Shown: positions 1 to 10,017 of the stretch, piece by piece
How positions within the stretch are numbered: position 1 is the first letter of the stretch
Layout: every line of letters starts with the position of its first letter
Assembly (NCBI RefSeq): GCF_012427845.1
Contig: NZ_CP038498.1
Location: forward strand, 2,728,001 to 2,792,000
Source: Pectobacterium punjabense
GTDB taxonomy: Bacteria; Pseudomonadota; Gammaproteobacteria; Enterobacterales; Enterobacteriaceae
DNA length: 64,000 nucleotides
Direction: 5' to 3'
Translations under genes and position numbers: made by a program
Notes under the pieces: generated by a model
The model's input: only the letters and a program-made list of their open reading frames with translations
What the model was told of the DNA's origin: nothing
Databases searched by the model: none

Positions 1-29
1 TAACAGGTAAGTTCAGGAGTCATTTTTAG

Positions 30-1055
30 ATGGCAACGATTAAAGATGTGGCAAAACGTGCTGGCGTTTCCACCACAACCGTATCGCACGTGATCAATAA
101 AACACGTTTCGTCGCCGAAGAGACTAAGGCAGCCGTCAGGGCAGCAATCAAGGAATTGCACTATTCGCCTAGCGCCGTCGCCCGCAGCCTCAAAGTTAAT
201 CACACCAAATCTATCGGCTTGCTGGCTACATCCAGCGAAGCGCCCTATTTCGCCGAGATCATTGAAGCGGTCGAAAACAGCTGTTATGCCAAAGGCTACA
301 CGCTGGTACTGTGTAATTCTCATAACGATATCGGCAAACAACGCGCTTATCTCTCGATGCTGGCGCAAAAACGCGTCGACGGTCTGCTTGTGATGTGTGC
401 CGAGTACCCGCCAGAGTTATTGGGCATGCTGGAAGATTATCGCAGCATTCCCATGGTCGTCATGGACTGGGGCCAAATGCACAGCGATTTCACCGATACC
501 ATCATCGATAACGCCTTTGAGGGCGGCTATATGGCAGGCCGCTATCTGATTGAACGCGGCCATCGGGATATTGGTGCCATCCCCGGAATACAAGAGCGCA
601 ACACGGGTAACGGGCGCTACCTTGGCTTTTTAAAAGCCTTAAAAGAAGCCGACATTACCGTACGCGACGAATGGGTCGTGCGGGGCGATTTCGAACCGGA
701 ATCCGGCTACAAAGCCATGCATCAGATCCTCGCACAGAAACAGCGGCCAACGGCCGTATTCTGCGGCGGCGATATCATGGCAATGGGTGCTATTTGTGCG
801 GCTGACGAACTGGGTTTGCGCGTGCCACAGGATATTTCGGTGATCGGTTATGACAACGTGCGCCACGCGCGTTTCTTTACGCCTGCGCTGACCACCATCC
901 ACCAGCCAAAGGAGCGTCTGGGACAGTCCGCTTTCGCGATGCTGCTGGATCGCATTACCAGTAAGCGGGAAGATGCACACGTCATTGAAGTGCACCCAAC
1001 GCTGATTGAACGTCGCTCAGTTGCCGACGGCCCGTTCCTCGATTACCGCCGCTAA
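30..1055 (+). CDS. purR: PurR, purine-responsive LacI-family repressor
   Basis: DNA-binding repressor that, with hypoxanthine or guanine bound, shuts off purine (and some pyrimidine) synthesis genes. The 341-residue protein has the expected length. It opens with the LacI helix-turn-helix ([20 protein letters not shown]), followed by the hinge helix around residues 48-56 (SPSAVARSL) that inserts in the operator minor groove, then the periplasmic-binding-protein-like effector domain (about 60-330). An AGGAG sequence at 15-19 precedes the ATG. It is followed by a strong hairpin terminator and then cfa, the same neighbourhood as in E. coli. Identification rests on near-continuous similarity to E. 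coli PurR as recalled. Confidence 0.96.
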   Translation: MATIKDVAKRAGVSTTTVSHVINKTRFVAEETKAAVRAAIKELHYSPSAVARSLKVNHTKSIGLLATSSEAPYFAEIIEAVENSCYAKGYTLVLCNSHNDIGKQRAYLSMLAQKRVDGLLVMCAEYPPELLGMLEDYRSIPMVVMDWGQMHSDFTDTIIDNAFEGGYMAGRYLIERGHRDIGAIPGIQERNTGNGRYLGFLKALKEADITVRDEWVVRGDFEPESGYKAMHQILAQKQRPTAVFCGGDIMAMGAICAADELGLRVPQDISVIGYDNVRHARFFTPALTTIHQPKERLGQSAFAMLLDRITSKREDAHVIEVHPTLIERRSVADGPFLDYRR

Positions 1056-1107
1056 CCTCGGCGACTCAACATAGACCGATTTTTCTTATTCCCACCCGCT
1101 TTCCTTG

Positions 1108-1150
1108 TCTGCTTCAGCCAATTTCCTTGTGTGCTGGCTGAAGCAGATTT
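1108..1150 (+). terminator. Rho-independent terminator after purR
   Basis: A 13-bp perfect inverted repeat (TCTGCTTCAGCCA / TGGCTGAAGCAGA) with a 14-base loop is followed by TTT. It lies 53 bases after the purR stop. The remaining bases up to cfa (about 1151-1368) hold no ORF that I can support and presumably the cfa promoter and long leader. Confidence 0.75.
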
Positions 1151-1371
1151 AAACTGAAAACTGCGTTTCACTTTCACTGATAAAACCCAGAATAGCGATA
1201 GCCGCACGTAAGCGGATACGCGTTCTTCTTGCCTATAAGCGCATTAACTACCTGCTTATTAGCGCATTTCTTCTTCCTTTTTCTCTGGTGACAGCTGGTA
1301 CATCATCTGCGGTAAGTGCTGTCCAGGTATGTTTTTCCATACTTTCACACGTGAAAAATTTAGGAGACATG

Positions 1372-2523
1372 ATGGGTACACCTTATGCGAAAGAGCAGCA
1401 TAGCCATACCACGCCCTGGTTGAAAATCATGCAAGACAGGTTGAATACGGCGGGTATCACTATTAACGGCACTCGCCCTTTTGATATCTGCGTTAACCAC
1501 CCTGGTTTTTTTAAACGCGTCTTGCGGGAAGGTTCGCTGGGATTAGGGGAGAGCTATATGGACGGATGGTGGGAGTGTGAACGGCTGGATATGTTTTTCC
1601 ATCTTGTCCTACGTGCAGGGCTAAAGGACACACTCCCTCGCCGTTTGCACGATCTTATGCGAATCGCCACTGCCCGCATCACGAATTTGCAATCCCGCCG
1701 ACGCTCTCGAGTCGTCGGCGAATTGCATTACGATCTGGGTAATGACCTTTTTTCCCTCATGTTGGACCCTTACATGCAATATTCCTGTGCCTACTGGAAA
1801 CAGGCACAAACGCTGGAACACGCGCAGGAAGATAAACTCACGATGATTTGTGAAAAACTCCAGCTTAAACCCGGCATGACACTGCTGGATATCGGCTGTG
1901 GCTGGGGCGGGCTTGCTGAGTTCGCGGCGCGTCGCTACGGGGTTTCCGTTTACGGTATCACCATTTCCCGAAAACAGCAGACGCTGGCACAACAGCGCTG
2001 CCTGGGACTGGATGTCATCATCAAACTACAGGATTACCGCGATCTCGATCGGCACTTTGACCGCGCGGTGTCAGTAGGTATGTTTGAACACGTAGGGCCA
2101 CGCAACTATGATAACTACTTTCGTATTGTACGCCGCAGCCTAAAGCCCAATGGGCTGTTCCTGCTGCATACTATCGGTGCTAATTCAACCGATTCACGCC
2201 TCGATCCCTGGATTCATAAATACATCTTCCCCAACGGCTGCATTCCATCCGTTGTGCACATTGCGCAGGCGAGTGAGCCTGACATGGTGATGGAAGATTG
2301 GCACAATTTCGGTGTTGATTACGATCGCACATTAATGGCATGGCATACGCGCTTTCAACAAGGATGGCCGCAGCTTGCCACACACTACTCTGAACGTTTT
2401 CGTCGGATGTTCAGCTACTATTTGAATGCGTGTGCCGGAGCATTCAGAGCAAGAGAGCTTCAGCTCTGGCAGATCGTCTTCAGCAGGGATGGAATAGACG
2501 GCGGGTTGCGTGTTTCTCGCTAA
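1372..2523 (+). CDS. cfa: Cyclopropane-fatty-acyl-phospholipid synthase
   Basis: Uses S-adenosylmethionine to add a methylene bridge across cis double bonds of membrane phospholipid acyl chains, mainly on entry to stationary phase and under acid stress; acts at the inner face of the membrane. From the ATG at 1372 the protein is 383 residues, one longer than E. coli Cfa. The SAM-binding motif LDIGCGWGG is near residue 172, and the downstream SVGMFEHVG and EDWHNFG blocks are present. The reading frame stays open upstream to 1288, but an AGGAG at 1362-1366 sits 5 bases before this ATG; the overlapping ATG at 1369 is too close to it. The next gene, ribE, is convergent. Confidence 0.95.
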   Translation: MGTPYAKEQHSHTTPWLKIMQDRLNTAGITINGTRPFDICVNHPGFFKRVLREGSLGLGESYMDGWWECERLDMFFHLVLRAGLKDTLPRRLHDLMRIATARITNLQSRRRSRVVGELHYDLGNDLFSLMLDPYMQYSCAYWKQAQTLEHAQEDKLTMICEKLQLKPGMTLLDIGCGWGGLAEFAARRYGVSVYGITISRKQQTLAQQRCLGLDVIIKLQDYRDLDRHFDRAVSVGMFEHVGPRNYDNYFRIVRRSLKPNGLFLLHTIGANSTDSRLDPWIHKYIFPNGCIPSVVHIAQASEPDMVMEDWHNFGVDYDRTLMAWHTRFQQGWPQLATHYSERFRRMFSYYLNACAGAFRARELQLWQIVFSRDGIDGGLRVSR

Positions 2524-2534
2524 CAGAAAAGAAA

Positions 2535-2562
2535 AAACCGGACGATGTTGCTCGTCCGGTTT
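2535..2562. terminator. Bidirectional terminator between cfa and ribE
   Basis: An 11-bp perfect inverted repeat (AAACCGGACGA / TCGTCCGGTTT, 6-base loop), flanked by an A run on the left and T/A-rich sequence on the right, sits between two convergent genes and can serve both. Confidence 0.8.
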
Positions 2563-2584
2563 ACAAAAAATAGGGAATGCAGCA

Positions 2585-3220
2585 TTACTCTTCTTTACCG
2601 AGGTCGTTCACCTGTTTACTGGCTAACACGCGCTCGACGGTATCCACCACGGCCTGTGTTTGCGGGTCGATCTCAATATTGATGCGATTGCCCAAACGCT
2701 TCAGCCCCAACGTTGTGCGGTTCAGCGTTTCTGGAATTAAATGCACACAGAAGCGCCCGCGGGTCACCTCGCCCACCGTCAGGCTGATACCGTCAATCCC
2801 GACAAAACCTTTATGCAGCACGTATTTCATCAGCGCTTCATCTGCCAGACGGAACCAAATTTGATGGTTGTTCTCTGAAACCTGAATCTTGACCACTTCC
2901 GCCGTACACATAATGTGGCCCGACATCACATGTCCACCGATCTCATCACCGAATTTCGCCGCCCGCTCAATATTCACGACATCGCCTTCATGAATATCAC
3001 CCAGATTCGTTAGCCGCAGCGTTTCTTTCATGAGATCAAAACTGACACGATCGCCATCAATAGCCGTCACCGTCAGGCAACAGCCGTTGTGCGCCACCGA
3101 TGCACCGAGCGCGAGCCCTGGCAACAGGTCGGGAGGAAGTTGAATAACGTGAGTACGAAAATTGGATTTTTCTTCAATTGACACCACAGGTGCGGTGCCC
3201 TGAACAATACCGGTAAACAT
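2585..3220 (-). CDS. ribE: Riboflavin synthase, alpha subunit
   Basis: Catalyses the last step of riboflavin synthesis, dismutating two molecules of 6,7-dimethyl-8-ribityllumazine in the cytoplasm. The 211 residues form two lumazine-binding barrels, each opening with a related motif: MFTGIVQG at the N-terminus and GHVMSGHI near residue 96. Length is usual for the family (E. coli 213). AGAGG lies just upstream of the ATG. The divergent neighbour is mdtK, an order shared with E. coli, where the gene is also called ribC. Confidence 0.95.
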   Translation of the reverse strand: MFTGIVQGTAPVVSIEEKSNFRTHVIQLPPDLLPGLALGASVAHNGCCLTVTAIDGDRVSFDLMKETLRLTNLGDIHEGDVVNIERAAKFGDEIGGHVMSGHIMCTAEVVKIQVSENNHQIWFRLADEALMKYVLHKGFVGIDGISLTVGEVTRGRFCVHLIPETLNRTTLGLKRLGNRINIEIDPQTQAVVDTVERVLASKQVNDLGKEE

Positions 3221-3468
3221 GCGGTTTGCCTCTTAAAAACAAAGAAATGACGCTGTGCAGTGTGCACGATATTCCACGGAAAACCAAACCGGAATACCGA
3301 ACGTCAAACGCTATCGAAACCGCAGCGTAACAAAAAGAATATATTCTCTTTCATGCTGGTTTACTTTTATTAAGTCGTTACAATAACACGCTCATTTTGT
3401 TCTTGACGTTTTTCACATCCAAATTATTCATCCCGCTAGCAAAATTAAGTCATTCAAGGAAGGTATCC

Positions 3469-4842
3469 GTGCAACAGTATCTGACAGAAGCGCGTAAATT
3501 ATCGGCGCTTGCTGTTCCTGTCATTATTGCGCAAGTGTCCCAAACATCAATGGGGGTGGTTGACACCATCATGGCAGGTGCTTATAGCGCCACCGATATG
3601 GCCGCCGTCGCAGTCGGGACGTCGATTTGGCTACCCGCCATTCTTTTCGGCCACGGTCTGCTGTTGGCGTTAACGCCTGTTGTTGCACAGCTCAACGGTT
3701 CCGGCCGTCGCGATCGCATCTCTCATCAGGTACGACAATCTTTTTTCCTGGCCGCCATTATTTCTCTGCTGACAATGTTGGTGCTGTATCAGGGGGAATA
3801 TGCTATCAATCTGATGAGCGACGATTCGCCGGAACTCGCAGCAAAAGCCATCGGCTATCTGCATGCATTGCTGTGGGGCGTTCCTGGCTATCTGTTCTAC
3901 CAGGTGTTGCGCTGCCAGTGTGAGGGGCTATCAAAAACCTATCCCGGCATGATGATTGGATTCATTGGGCTGTTAATCAATATCCCGATTAACTATATCT
4001 TTATCCACGGTAAATTTGGCATGCCCGAACTGGGTGGCGTAGGCTGCGGTGTAGCTACTGCATCGGTTTACTGGATCATGATGCTGTTGATGATGTTTTA
4101 TACCCGACGCGCCGCCTGGCTACGCGATATCCGCCTTCATCGCCCGACATTCCGGCCGGATTTTACCGTACTCAAACGACTGTTTGGCCTCGGTTTACCC
4201 ATCGCGCTAGCCCTGCTTTTTGAAGTGACCCTGTTTGCGGTGGTGGCGTTGTTGGTGCTACCGCTAGGTGTCGTTGATGTGGCCGGTCACCAGATTGCCC
4301 TGAATTTTAGTTCACTGATGTTCGTTCTCCCACTTTCGGTTGGCGTCGCCACGACCATTCGCGTCGGACACCGTTTAGGGGAAGGATCGGTTGAAAACGC
4401 CCGCATTGCCGCGCACACCGGCATCATGGCCGGTGTGGCGTTAGCCAGCTGTACGGCAATTTTTACCACGCTACTGCGTGAGCCTATCGCCCTGCTCTAC
4501 AATCAGGACCCTCTGGTGGTCGCAATGGCTTCTCAGCTCATGCTTTTAGCCGCCGTTTATCAAATATCCGATGCGGTTCAGGCTATCGGCAGCGGTGTAC
4601 TGCGCGGTTATAAAGATACTCGCTCAATTTTTTATATTACGTTGACGGCATATTGGGTATTGGGATTACCGAGCGGCTATCTGCTGGCGTTAACCGATGT
4701 CATCGTACCGCGCATGGGCCCAGCGGGATTTTGGTGTGGTTTCATCATTGGTCTGACAGCAGCAGCCGTGATGATGGTGACGCGGATTCGCTTTCTTCAG
4801 CGCCAGCCGGCAGCGCAAATTTTAGCGCGAGCCGCCCGTTAG
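3469..4842 (+). CDS. mdtK: MdtK/NorM multidrug efflux pump, MATE family
   Basis: Inner-membrane antiporter that expels cationic drugs, dyes and fluoroquinolones in exchange for Na+ or H+. Twelve hydrophobic segments are visible in two related halves, with the conserved motifs [25 protein letters not shown] and [16 protein letters not shown] place the start at the GTG at 3469: AAGGAAGG at 3456-3463 is 5 bases upstream and the product is then 457 residues, the same as E. coli MdtK. An in-frame ATG at 3397 would add 24 residues absent from homologues. A 12-bp perfect palindrome (3336-3347) lies in the divergent ribE/mdtK control region. Confidence 0.94.
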   Translation: MQQYLTEARKLSALAVPVIIAQVSQTSMGVVDTIMAGAYSATDMAAVAVGTSIWLPAILFGHGLLLALTPVVAQLNGSGRRDRISHQVRQSFFLAAIISLLTMLVLYQGEYAINLMSDDSPELAAKAIGYLHALLWGVPGYLFYQVLRCQCEGLSKTYPGMMIGFIGLLINIPINYIFIHGKFGMPELGGVGCGVATASVYWIMMLLMMFYTRRAAWLRDIRLHRPTFRPDFTVLKRLFGLGLPIALALLFEVTLFAVVALLVLPLGVVDVAGHQIALNFSSLMFVLPLSVGVATTIRVGHRLGEGSVENARIAAHTGIMAGVALASCTAIFTTLLREPIALLYNQDPLVVAMASQLMLLAAVYQISDAVQAIGSGVLRGYKDTRSIFYITLTAYWVLGLPSGYLLALTDVIVPRMGPAGFWCGFIIGLTAAAVMMVTRIRFLQRQPAAQILARAAR

Positions 4843-4863
4843 ATAACGTTTCACTCTGTGCTC

Positions 4864-5004
4864 TACCCTAAATAATTCGAGTTGCGAGATAAAACGCTGG
4901 CGTTTTGAACAACGCCAAGGCGTTGACCCTTTAGGACGAGGCCCACGATGGGACGAGTATTTAAAGGCAGCCAACGCACAAGCCGCTTGAAGAATGACGG
5001 GTAT
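4864..5004. repeat. ERIC-type element with altered core
   Basis: The left end (TACCCTAAATAATTCGAGTT) and the right end (GCCAACGCACAAGCCGCTTG, then ATGACGGGTAT) match the two full ERIC copies at 21518 and 32301. The interior is different: it carries a GC-rich hairpin (CGCTGGCGTTTTG / CAACGCCAAGGCG) and a stretch with ATGGGACGAGTATT, also found in the unrelated repeat at 38.7 kb. It fills the gap between mdtK and tRNA-Val. Confidence 0.75.
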
Positions 5005-5144
5005 CGTCGAAAAAAACGGCGGGATGGATATAAGCTCAGCAATCGCACCGGCAAACGCACAAAATTGCATTTTTCTTCTTGCCAGATTTCCCCTTGCTCG
5101 CTACTATTCGTCCCGCTGTCAGACAGGCAGCGCGGTATCTCAAT

Positions 5145-5221
5145 GCGTTCATAGCTCAGTTGGTTAGAGCACCACCTTGACATGGTGGGGGTCGTTGGTT
5201 CGAGTCCAATTGAACGCACCA
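5145..5221 (+). tRNA. valV: tRNA-Val (GAC), valV-like
   Basis: A 77-base cloverleaf with acceptor stem GCGTTCA / TGAACGC, anticodon stem-loop CCACC-TTGACAT-GGTGG (anticodon GAC), T-loop TTCGAGT, discriminator A and encoded CCA. It follows mdtK as valV does in E. coli. Its partner valW, adjacent in E. coli, is found at 25797 here. The T-rich stretch after it shows no hairpin. Confidence 0.97.
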
Positions 5222-5332
5222 TTTCTTGTTTTCCCTTCCTTTGTTCTATTCCTTTTACGTTGTCGTTTTTTCTTCGTCCTGTAATACAAAAAGCGTCGTT
5301 ATTCTTGGTAGTTTACTAGCTCATGTTTTCTA

Positions 5333-5385
5333 TCACACCCAATTAAGTAACTAAATTAACCTTTAAGTAACTAATTTCACACCCA
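5333..5385 (+). promoter_or_regulatory. Paired direct repeats upstream of the lactate permease
   Basis: Two copies of TTAAGTAACTAA (5343-5354 and 5363-5374) lie exactly 20 bp apart, two helical turns, and are bracketed by two copies of TCACACCCA (5333-5341 and 5377-5385). The layout looks like an operator for a dimeric regulator. The complementary strand also contains GTTAATTTAGTTA, which resembles ArcA boxes. No regulator gene adjoins the operon. Confidence 0.5.
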
Positions 5386-5521
5386 TTGTGCACTTTTTTG
5401 TTTCATCTGACCCGATTCAGCTAAAACTATTTAATAACCACGCATTATATAAGTGTATATAGCACCACGTTGGTATTCCTTGTTTTTTTACTTCTTAAAA
5501 TCAGGATGTCAGGACACCGCT

Positions 5522-7075
5522 ATGCACGATTATTTATATTTTTTGCTGGGTAGCTTCCCACTGTTGGTCATGATTGTTCTTATTCTCAAAATAAAAATGC
5601 CTATCCACCATGCGGTACTGATTACGCTGACGCTAACCGTCGCGATCGCTGCCCTATTCTGGCACACGCCACTCAAAACGTTGGGATTAGCAGCAAGCTA
5701 TGGCGCGCTAAAAGGTCTATGGCCAATAATTATCGTTATTCTAGGTGCCATATACAGTTATAACCTGATGCAAAAAACACGCAGCATGGATGTACTGCGG
5801 GACGTACTTGCCAGTATCAGCGATGATAAACGTATCCAGGTATTGCTGATTTCATGGTGTTTTGGTGGTTTTCTCGAGGCGGCTGCGGGTTATGGCACCG
5901 CCGTTGCGATCCCCATCGGCATCCTTATCGCTCTGGGATTCAACCCGATGAAAGCGGCGATTGCATCACTGGTCGCCAATACTGTCCCCACAGCCTTTGG
6001 TGCCGTCGGTATTCCCGTTTCTATTTTAGCGGAGCAGGTTCACCTTCCAGTCACCACATTAAGCGCTACGGTTGTGCTACAACTGGCGTTATTCAATATC
6101 CTTCTACCCTTTGTCATCATCGCGATTATTGGCGGTGGCATTAAGGCCATTCGCGGCGTGTTTGCTATTACGTTGGTGTGCGGCGTGACCACGCTGGTGC
6201 CACAGTATATTGTGGCCGTCCACCTCGGCGCCGAATTGCCCGCCTTCGCCGGCAGTTTAGTCAGCCTGATTGCTGTTACAGCAATGGCAAAATGCCGCAA
6301 GAAAGAAACCGATACCGCCTACCTTATCGACAGCACGCAACGCGCTTCCCTATCAGGTTATTCCGCCAGTCAACTGCTGCGCGCCTGTGCGATTTATATC
6401 CTGATTTTTACCTTTATTCTGCTGTGTTCGCCGCTGTTCCCCACCATCAAAGGCGTCGTCTCTCAAATCGCTTCCGTCATTCCGTTTTATCTGACGGATA
6501 CACAGGTGCTGAAATTGAAGATCGACTGGATTGCCACGCCTGGCGTTCTGATCATTATCGCCAGTCTGTTAGGCGGTTTTATACAGGGAGCAAAGCTGGG
6601 AACGATGTTGAATGTCTTCGTCAGCACGGTAAAACAGCTCAAAAATTCGATTATCGCGATTACCGCCATCGTCGCAATGGCGACGGTGATGGATGTCAGC
6701 GGGCTGATCGCCTCGCTGGCACAAACCATGGTGGATGTGACCGGTGGAGGCTACCTGTTTATTGCTCCCGTGATTGGGGCATTAGGTACATTCGTTACCG
6801 GCAGCGACACCAACTCCAACGTGCTGTTTGGCAAATTGCAAACCATGGCGGCGGAAAAGCTGCATGTCGACCCCGTCTGGCTGGCTGCGGCGAACACCGC
6901 AGGAGCAACCGGCGGCAAGATGATATCACCGCAAAGTATTGCGATCGCGGTGTCGGCAACGCGCATGGAAGGGCAAGGTAGCGCAATCATGTCCGGTACG
7001 CTGAAGTATTGCGGCGTCTACATCATCATTCTTGGGCTCAAGGTCGGCCTGGTCTACTACCTGTTTATGGCCTGA
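5522..7075 (+). CDS. lldP: L-lactate permease, LctP family
   Basis: Inner-membrane proton symporter for L-lactate (and possibly glycolate or D-lactate). The 517-residue protein is almost wholly hydrophobic, with about 12-14 membrane segments and the family motifs GGFLEAAAGYGTAVAIP and GTFVTGSDTNSNVLFG. The frame is open back to 5453, but homologues begin at this ATG (MHDYLYFL) and an AGGA lies about 8 bases upstream. It is followed 44 bases later by lutABC on the same strand, so uptake and oxidation of lactate are probably co-transcribed. Confidence 0.88.
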   Translation: MHDYLYFLLGSFPLLVMIVLILKIKMPIHHAVLITLTLTVAIAALFWHTPLKTLGLAASYGALKGLWPIIIVILGAIYSYNLMQKTRSMDVLRDVLASISDDKRIQVLLISWCFGGFLEAAAGYGTAVAIPIGILIALGFNPMKAAIASLVANTVPTAFGAVGIPVSILAEQVHLPVTTLSATVVLQLALFNILLPFVIIAIIGGGIKAIRGVFAITLVCGVTTLVPQYIVAVHLGAELPAFAGSLVSLIAVTAMAKCRKKETDTAYLIDSTQRASLSGYSASQLLRACAIYILIFTFILLCSPLFPTIKGVVSQIASVIPFYLTDTQVLKLKIDWIATPGVLIIIASLLGGFIQGAKLGTMLNVFVSTVKQLKNSIIAITAIVAMATVMDVSGLIASLAQTMVDVTGGGYLFIAPVIGALGTFVTGSDTNSNVLFGKLQTMAAEKLHVDPVWLAAANTAGATGGKMISPQSIAIAVSATRMEGQGSAIMSGTLKYCGVYIIILGLKVGLVYYLFMA

Positions 7076-7119
7076 TATCACAATAAAAATCCATCTACAT
7101 TGAGTAATGGGAGTCTGTC

Positions 7120-7839
7120 GTGAATGTTAATTTTTTTGTTACCTGTATTGGTGACGCGCTTAAATCCCGTATGGCGCGTGATTCCGTGCTGCTATTAGAG
7201 CAGTTGGGCTGCAACGTACACTTTCCCGAAAAACAGTCGTGCTGCGGGCAGCCCGCCATCAACGGCGGTTATATCAACAGCGCCATTCCCGGAATGAAAA
7301 GCGTGATTGCCGCGCTGGAAGACAATGACGACCCGATCATTTCTCCAGCCGGTTCATGCATGAACGCCATCCGCCACTATTCCGACTATCTGGCTGATGA
7401 ACCTGAATGGGTACTGCGTGCCGAACGCGTTGCCGAACGCATGAAAGACCTGACATCGTTCATCGTCAATACGCTTGGCGTGACGGACGTCGGTGCACGT
7501 CTGTCAGGAACGGCGGTTTACCACCCCTCCTGTAGCCTGTTTCGCAAGTTAGGTGTGCGCGAAGAACCTATCGCGCTACTCAATCACGTTCAGGATTTGC
7601 ACTTACTGCCATTTAAAGCAGAAGAAACCTGTTGCGGCTTCGGCGGCACATTTTCGGTGAAGATGGCAGAAATTTCCGGCGAAATGGTGAAAGAAAAAGT
7701 CAGCCACATGATGGAGGTCAAACCCGACTACCTGATTGGTGCCGATGTCAGTTGCCTGCTCAATATCGGTGGCCGCATGCAGCGTGAAGGCCACCCGGTC
7801 AAGGTGATGCACATCGCCGAAGTCCTGATGAGCCGCTAA
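7120..7839 (+). CDS. lutA: LutA/LldE, lactate oxidation Fe-S subunit
   Basis: One of three subunits of the LutABC L-lactate dehydrogenase (LldEFG), a cytoplasmic iron-sulphur enzyme that replaces flavin LldD in many bacteria. The 239 residues contain two cysteine-rich CCG modules, with CCGQPAINGG near residue 42 and CCGFGGTFS near 171, plus the upstream SCS/PAGSC cysteines that complete each site. The start is a GTG at 7120, preceded by GGGAG. It is 9 bases from lutB. Confidence 0.92.
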   Translation: MNVNFFVTCIGDALKSRMARDSVLLLEQLGCNVHFPEKQSCCGQPAINGGYINSAIPGMKSVIAALEDNDDPIISPAGSCMNAIRHYSDYLADEPEWVLRAERVAERMKDLTSFIVNTLGVTDVGARLSGTAVYHPSCSLFRKLGVREEPIALLNHVQDLHLLPFKAEETCCGFGGTFSVKMAEISGEMVKEKVSHMMEVKPDYLIGADVSCLLNIGGRMQREGHPVKVMHIAEVLMSR

Positions 7840-7848
7840 GGAGAGGAT

Positions 7849-9270
7849 ATGAGCCTAAAAACCAGTAATGTTAAATTCAAGGATCGTATTCAAACCCAGA
7901 TTCACGATCCCATCATGCGTAAGGCGGTGGCCAATGCGCAGGAACGTATCGGTGCGAATCGTCAAAAAATGGTCGACGAGCTAGGCCATTGGGAAGCATG
8001 GCGCGACCATGCCGCTCAGATCCGCGAGCACGTACTTAACAATCTCGATGCTTACCTCTACCAGCTCTCAGAGAAAGTGACGGCCAACGGTGGGAACGTC
8101 TATTTCGCCAAAACCAAAGAGGATGCCACCCGCTATATCCTTCAGGTTGCTCAGGCCAAGCAGGCCAAAAAAGTCGTCAAAGCGAAATCGATGGTCACCG
8201 AAGAAATCGGCATGAACCACGTCTTGCAGCAGGCGGGAATTGAGGTGATCGAAACCGATCTGGGCGAGTATATTCTGCAACTGGATCAAGATCCGCCTTC
8301 GCATGTCGTCGTTCCTGCTATCCACAAAGATCGCTACCAGATCCGCAAGGTACTACACGAAAAACTGGGCTATGACGGGCCAGAAACCCCAGAAGCTATG
8401 ACCCTGTTTATTCGTAAGAAGATACGTGAGGATTTTCTCAGTGCGGAAGTCGGCGTAACCGGCTGTAACTTCGCGGTGGCGGAAACGGGCTCGGTGTGTC
8501 TGGTCACCAACGAAGGCAATGCACGGATGTGTACCACGTTACCAAAAACGCATATTGCGGTGATGGGAATGGAGCGCATTGCGCCGACCTTTGAGGAAGT
8601 GGACGTCTTGATCACCATGCTGGCGCGCAGCGCAGTTGGCGCGCGTCTGACCGGTTACAACACCTGGCTAACGGGGCCACGGGAAGCGGGACACGTTGAC
8701 GGGCCGCAGGAATTTCATCTGGTCATCGTCGATAACGGCCGCTCACAGATTCTCGGCTCCGCATTTCGCGATATTCTGCGCTGTATCCGCTGCGGTGCCT
8801 GCATCAACACCTGCCCGGCCTATCGTCACATCGGTGGACACGGCTACGGCTCCATTTATCCGGGTCCGATCGGTGCGGTCATTTCCCCCTTGCTGGGCGG
8901 CTATCAGGATTTCAAGGAATTGCCCTATGCCTGTTCGCTCTGCACCGCCTGCGACACCGTGTGTCCGGTCCGCATCCCCCTATCGTCGCTGATCCTCAAA
9001 CACCGGCGCGTCATGGCGGAAAGCGGAATCACGCCAAAAGCAGAACAACGCGTGACGAAACTCTTCAACTACGTCAATAGTCATCCGAGGCTATGGAAGG
9101 TTGGAATGATCGCCGGAGCCCATGCCGCAGGCTGGTTTATTAAAAACGGTAAAACGCCCATTGAGATGGGTGCCATCAGCGAATGGACTGAAGCGCGCGA
9201 CCTGCCGGATGCCGACGGTGAAAGCTTCCGCAGTTGGTTTAAGAAACATCAGGCAAGAGGAAGGAAATAA
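7849..9270 (+). CDS. lutB: LutB/LldF, lactate oxidation Fe-S subunit
   Basis: Electron-transfer subunit of the LutABC lactate dehydrogenase. The 473 residues consist of an N-terminal DUF162/LUD domain (about 60-300) and two [4Fe-4S] ferredoxin motifs, CIRCGACINTCP near residue 312 and CSLCTACDTVCP near 362. GGAGAGG precedes the ATG. The stop overlaps the lutC start by one base (TAATG), typical of translational coupling. Confidence 0.93.
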   Translation: MSLKTSNVKFKDRIQTQIHDPIMRKAVANAQERIGANRQKMVDELGHWEAWRDHAAQIREHVLNNLDAYLYQLSEKVTANGGNVYFAKTKEDATRYILQVAQAKQAKKVVKAKSMVTEEIGMNHVLQQAGIEVIETDLGEYILQLDQDPPSHVVVPAIHKDRYQIRKVLHEKLGYDGPETPEAMTLFIRKKIREDFLSAEVGVTGCNFAVAETGSVCLVTNEGNARMCTTLPKTHIAVMGMERIAPTFEEVDVLITMLARSAVGARLTGYNTWLTGPREAGHVDGPQEFHLVIVDNGRSQILGSAFRDILRCIRCGACINTCPAYRHIGGHGYGSIYPGPIGAVISPLLGGYQDFKELPYACSLCTACDTVCPVRIPLSSLILKHRRVMAESGITPKAEQRVTKLFNYVNSHPRLWKVGMIAGAHAAGWFIKNGKTPIEMGAISEWTEARDLPDADGESFRSWFKKHQARGRK

Positions 9271-9965
9271 TGGAAAATCGCGATAGTTTTCTGGCCGAGA
9301 TTGCCCGCCAGTTTGGACGCCAGGTGCGCCACATTCCAGCGCCGCTCCCCAGACCAGCGAGCCACCATGCTCGCACCCGATTAACCGATCTAACCGTGCA
9401 ACAGCGTTGTGATGCCTTTATCGATGTCGCGACTAACGTCATGCTGGCACACTGCGAAATCGTCAGTGAAGCCGACGCAGCGCAGGCAGCGCTGCGATTG
9501 TGCGATAAATACGGCCATGCCCCCGTGATTGTCAGTGACGATCGGCGTTTAGAGGCATTAGGGATCACCGCGTGTTTGCAGCGTGAATGTCAGGCCACCC
9601 TATGGGACCCGCGCGTGGGGGAAGAAAATCTGCGGCTGGCGGAGCAAGCCAAAGTCGGCGTGGTTTACGCGGAATATGGCCTAACCGAATCAGGCGGTGT
9701 GGTGTTATTTTCCGCACCACAACGAGGGCGCGCCGTCAGCCTGTTGCCGGAATCCTCTCTCTTTGTGCTACGCAAAAGCACATTGTTGCCCCGTATCGCC
9801 CAGTTAGCACAGCACCTGCATCACATGGCGCAACAAGGCGAGCGCATGCCATCGTGCATTAATATTATTGGCGGCCCGAGCTCCACCGCTGATATTGAAC
9901 TCATCAAAGTGGTCGGCGTACACGGACCAATTAACGCCGCCTATCTGATCGTTGAGGACTGTTGA
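9270..9965 (+). CDS. lutC: LutC/LldG, lactate oxidation subunit
   Basis: Third subunit of the LutABC lactate dehydrogenase, a small LUD-domain protein (231 residues) with the family blocks EYGLTESGGVV near residue 133 and GGPSSTADIELIKVVGVHGP near the C-terminus. It overlaps lutB by one base. It is followed by a hairpin terminator and the convergent guanidine carboxylase gene. Confidence 0.92.
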   Translation: MENRDSFLAEIARQFGRQVRHIPAPLPRPASHHARTRLTDLTVQQRCDAFIDVATNVMLAHCEIVSEADAAQAALRLCDKYGHAPVIVSDDRRLEALGITACLQRECQATLWDPRVGEENLRLAEQAKVGVVYAEYGLTESGGVVLFSAPQRGRAVSLLPESSLFVLRKSTLLPRIAQLAQHLHHMAQQGERMPSCINIIGGPSSTADIELIKVVGVHGPINAAYLIVEDC

Positions 9966-9972
9966 GCTATCA

Positions 9973-10000
9973 GGCAGGCGGCATCATTTCACCGCCTGCC
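9973..10000. terminator. Hairpin between convergent lutC and carboxylase genes
   Basis: A 9-bp perfect inverted repeat (GGCAGGCGG / CCGCCTGCC, 10-base loop) lies in the 52-base gap between two convergent genes. It lacks a strong T run on either side. Confidence 0.6.
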
Positions 10001-10017
10001 ACGATACAGAGCAGGAC

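Noticed and set aside
6178..6981. 267-codon ORF inside the lactate permease
   Set aside because: Frame shadow of lldP; Arg-rich and without a start signal.
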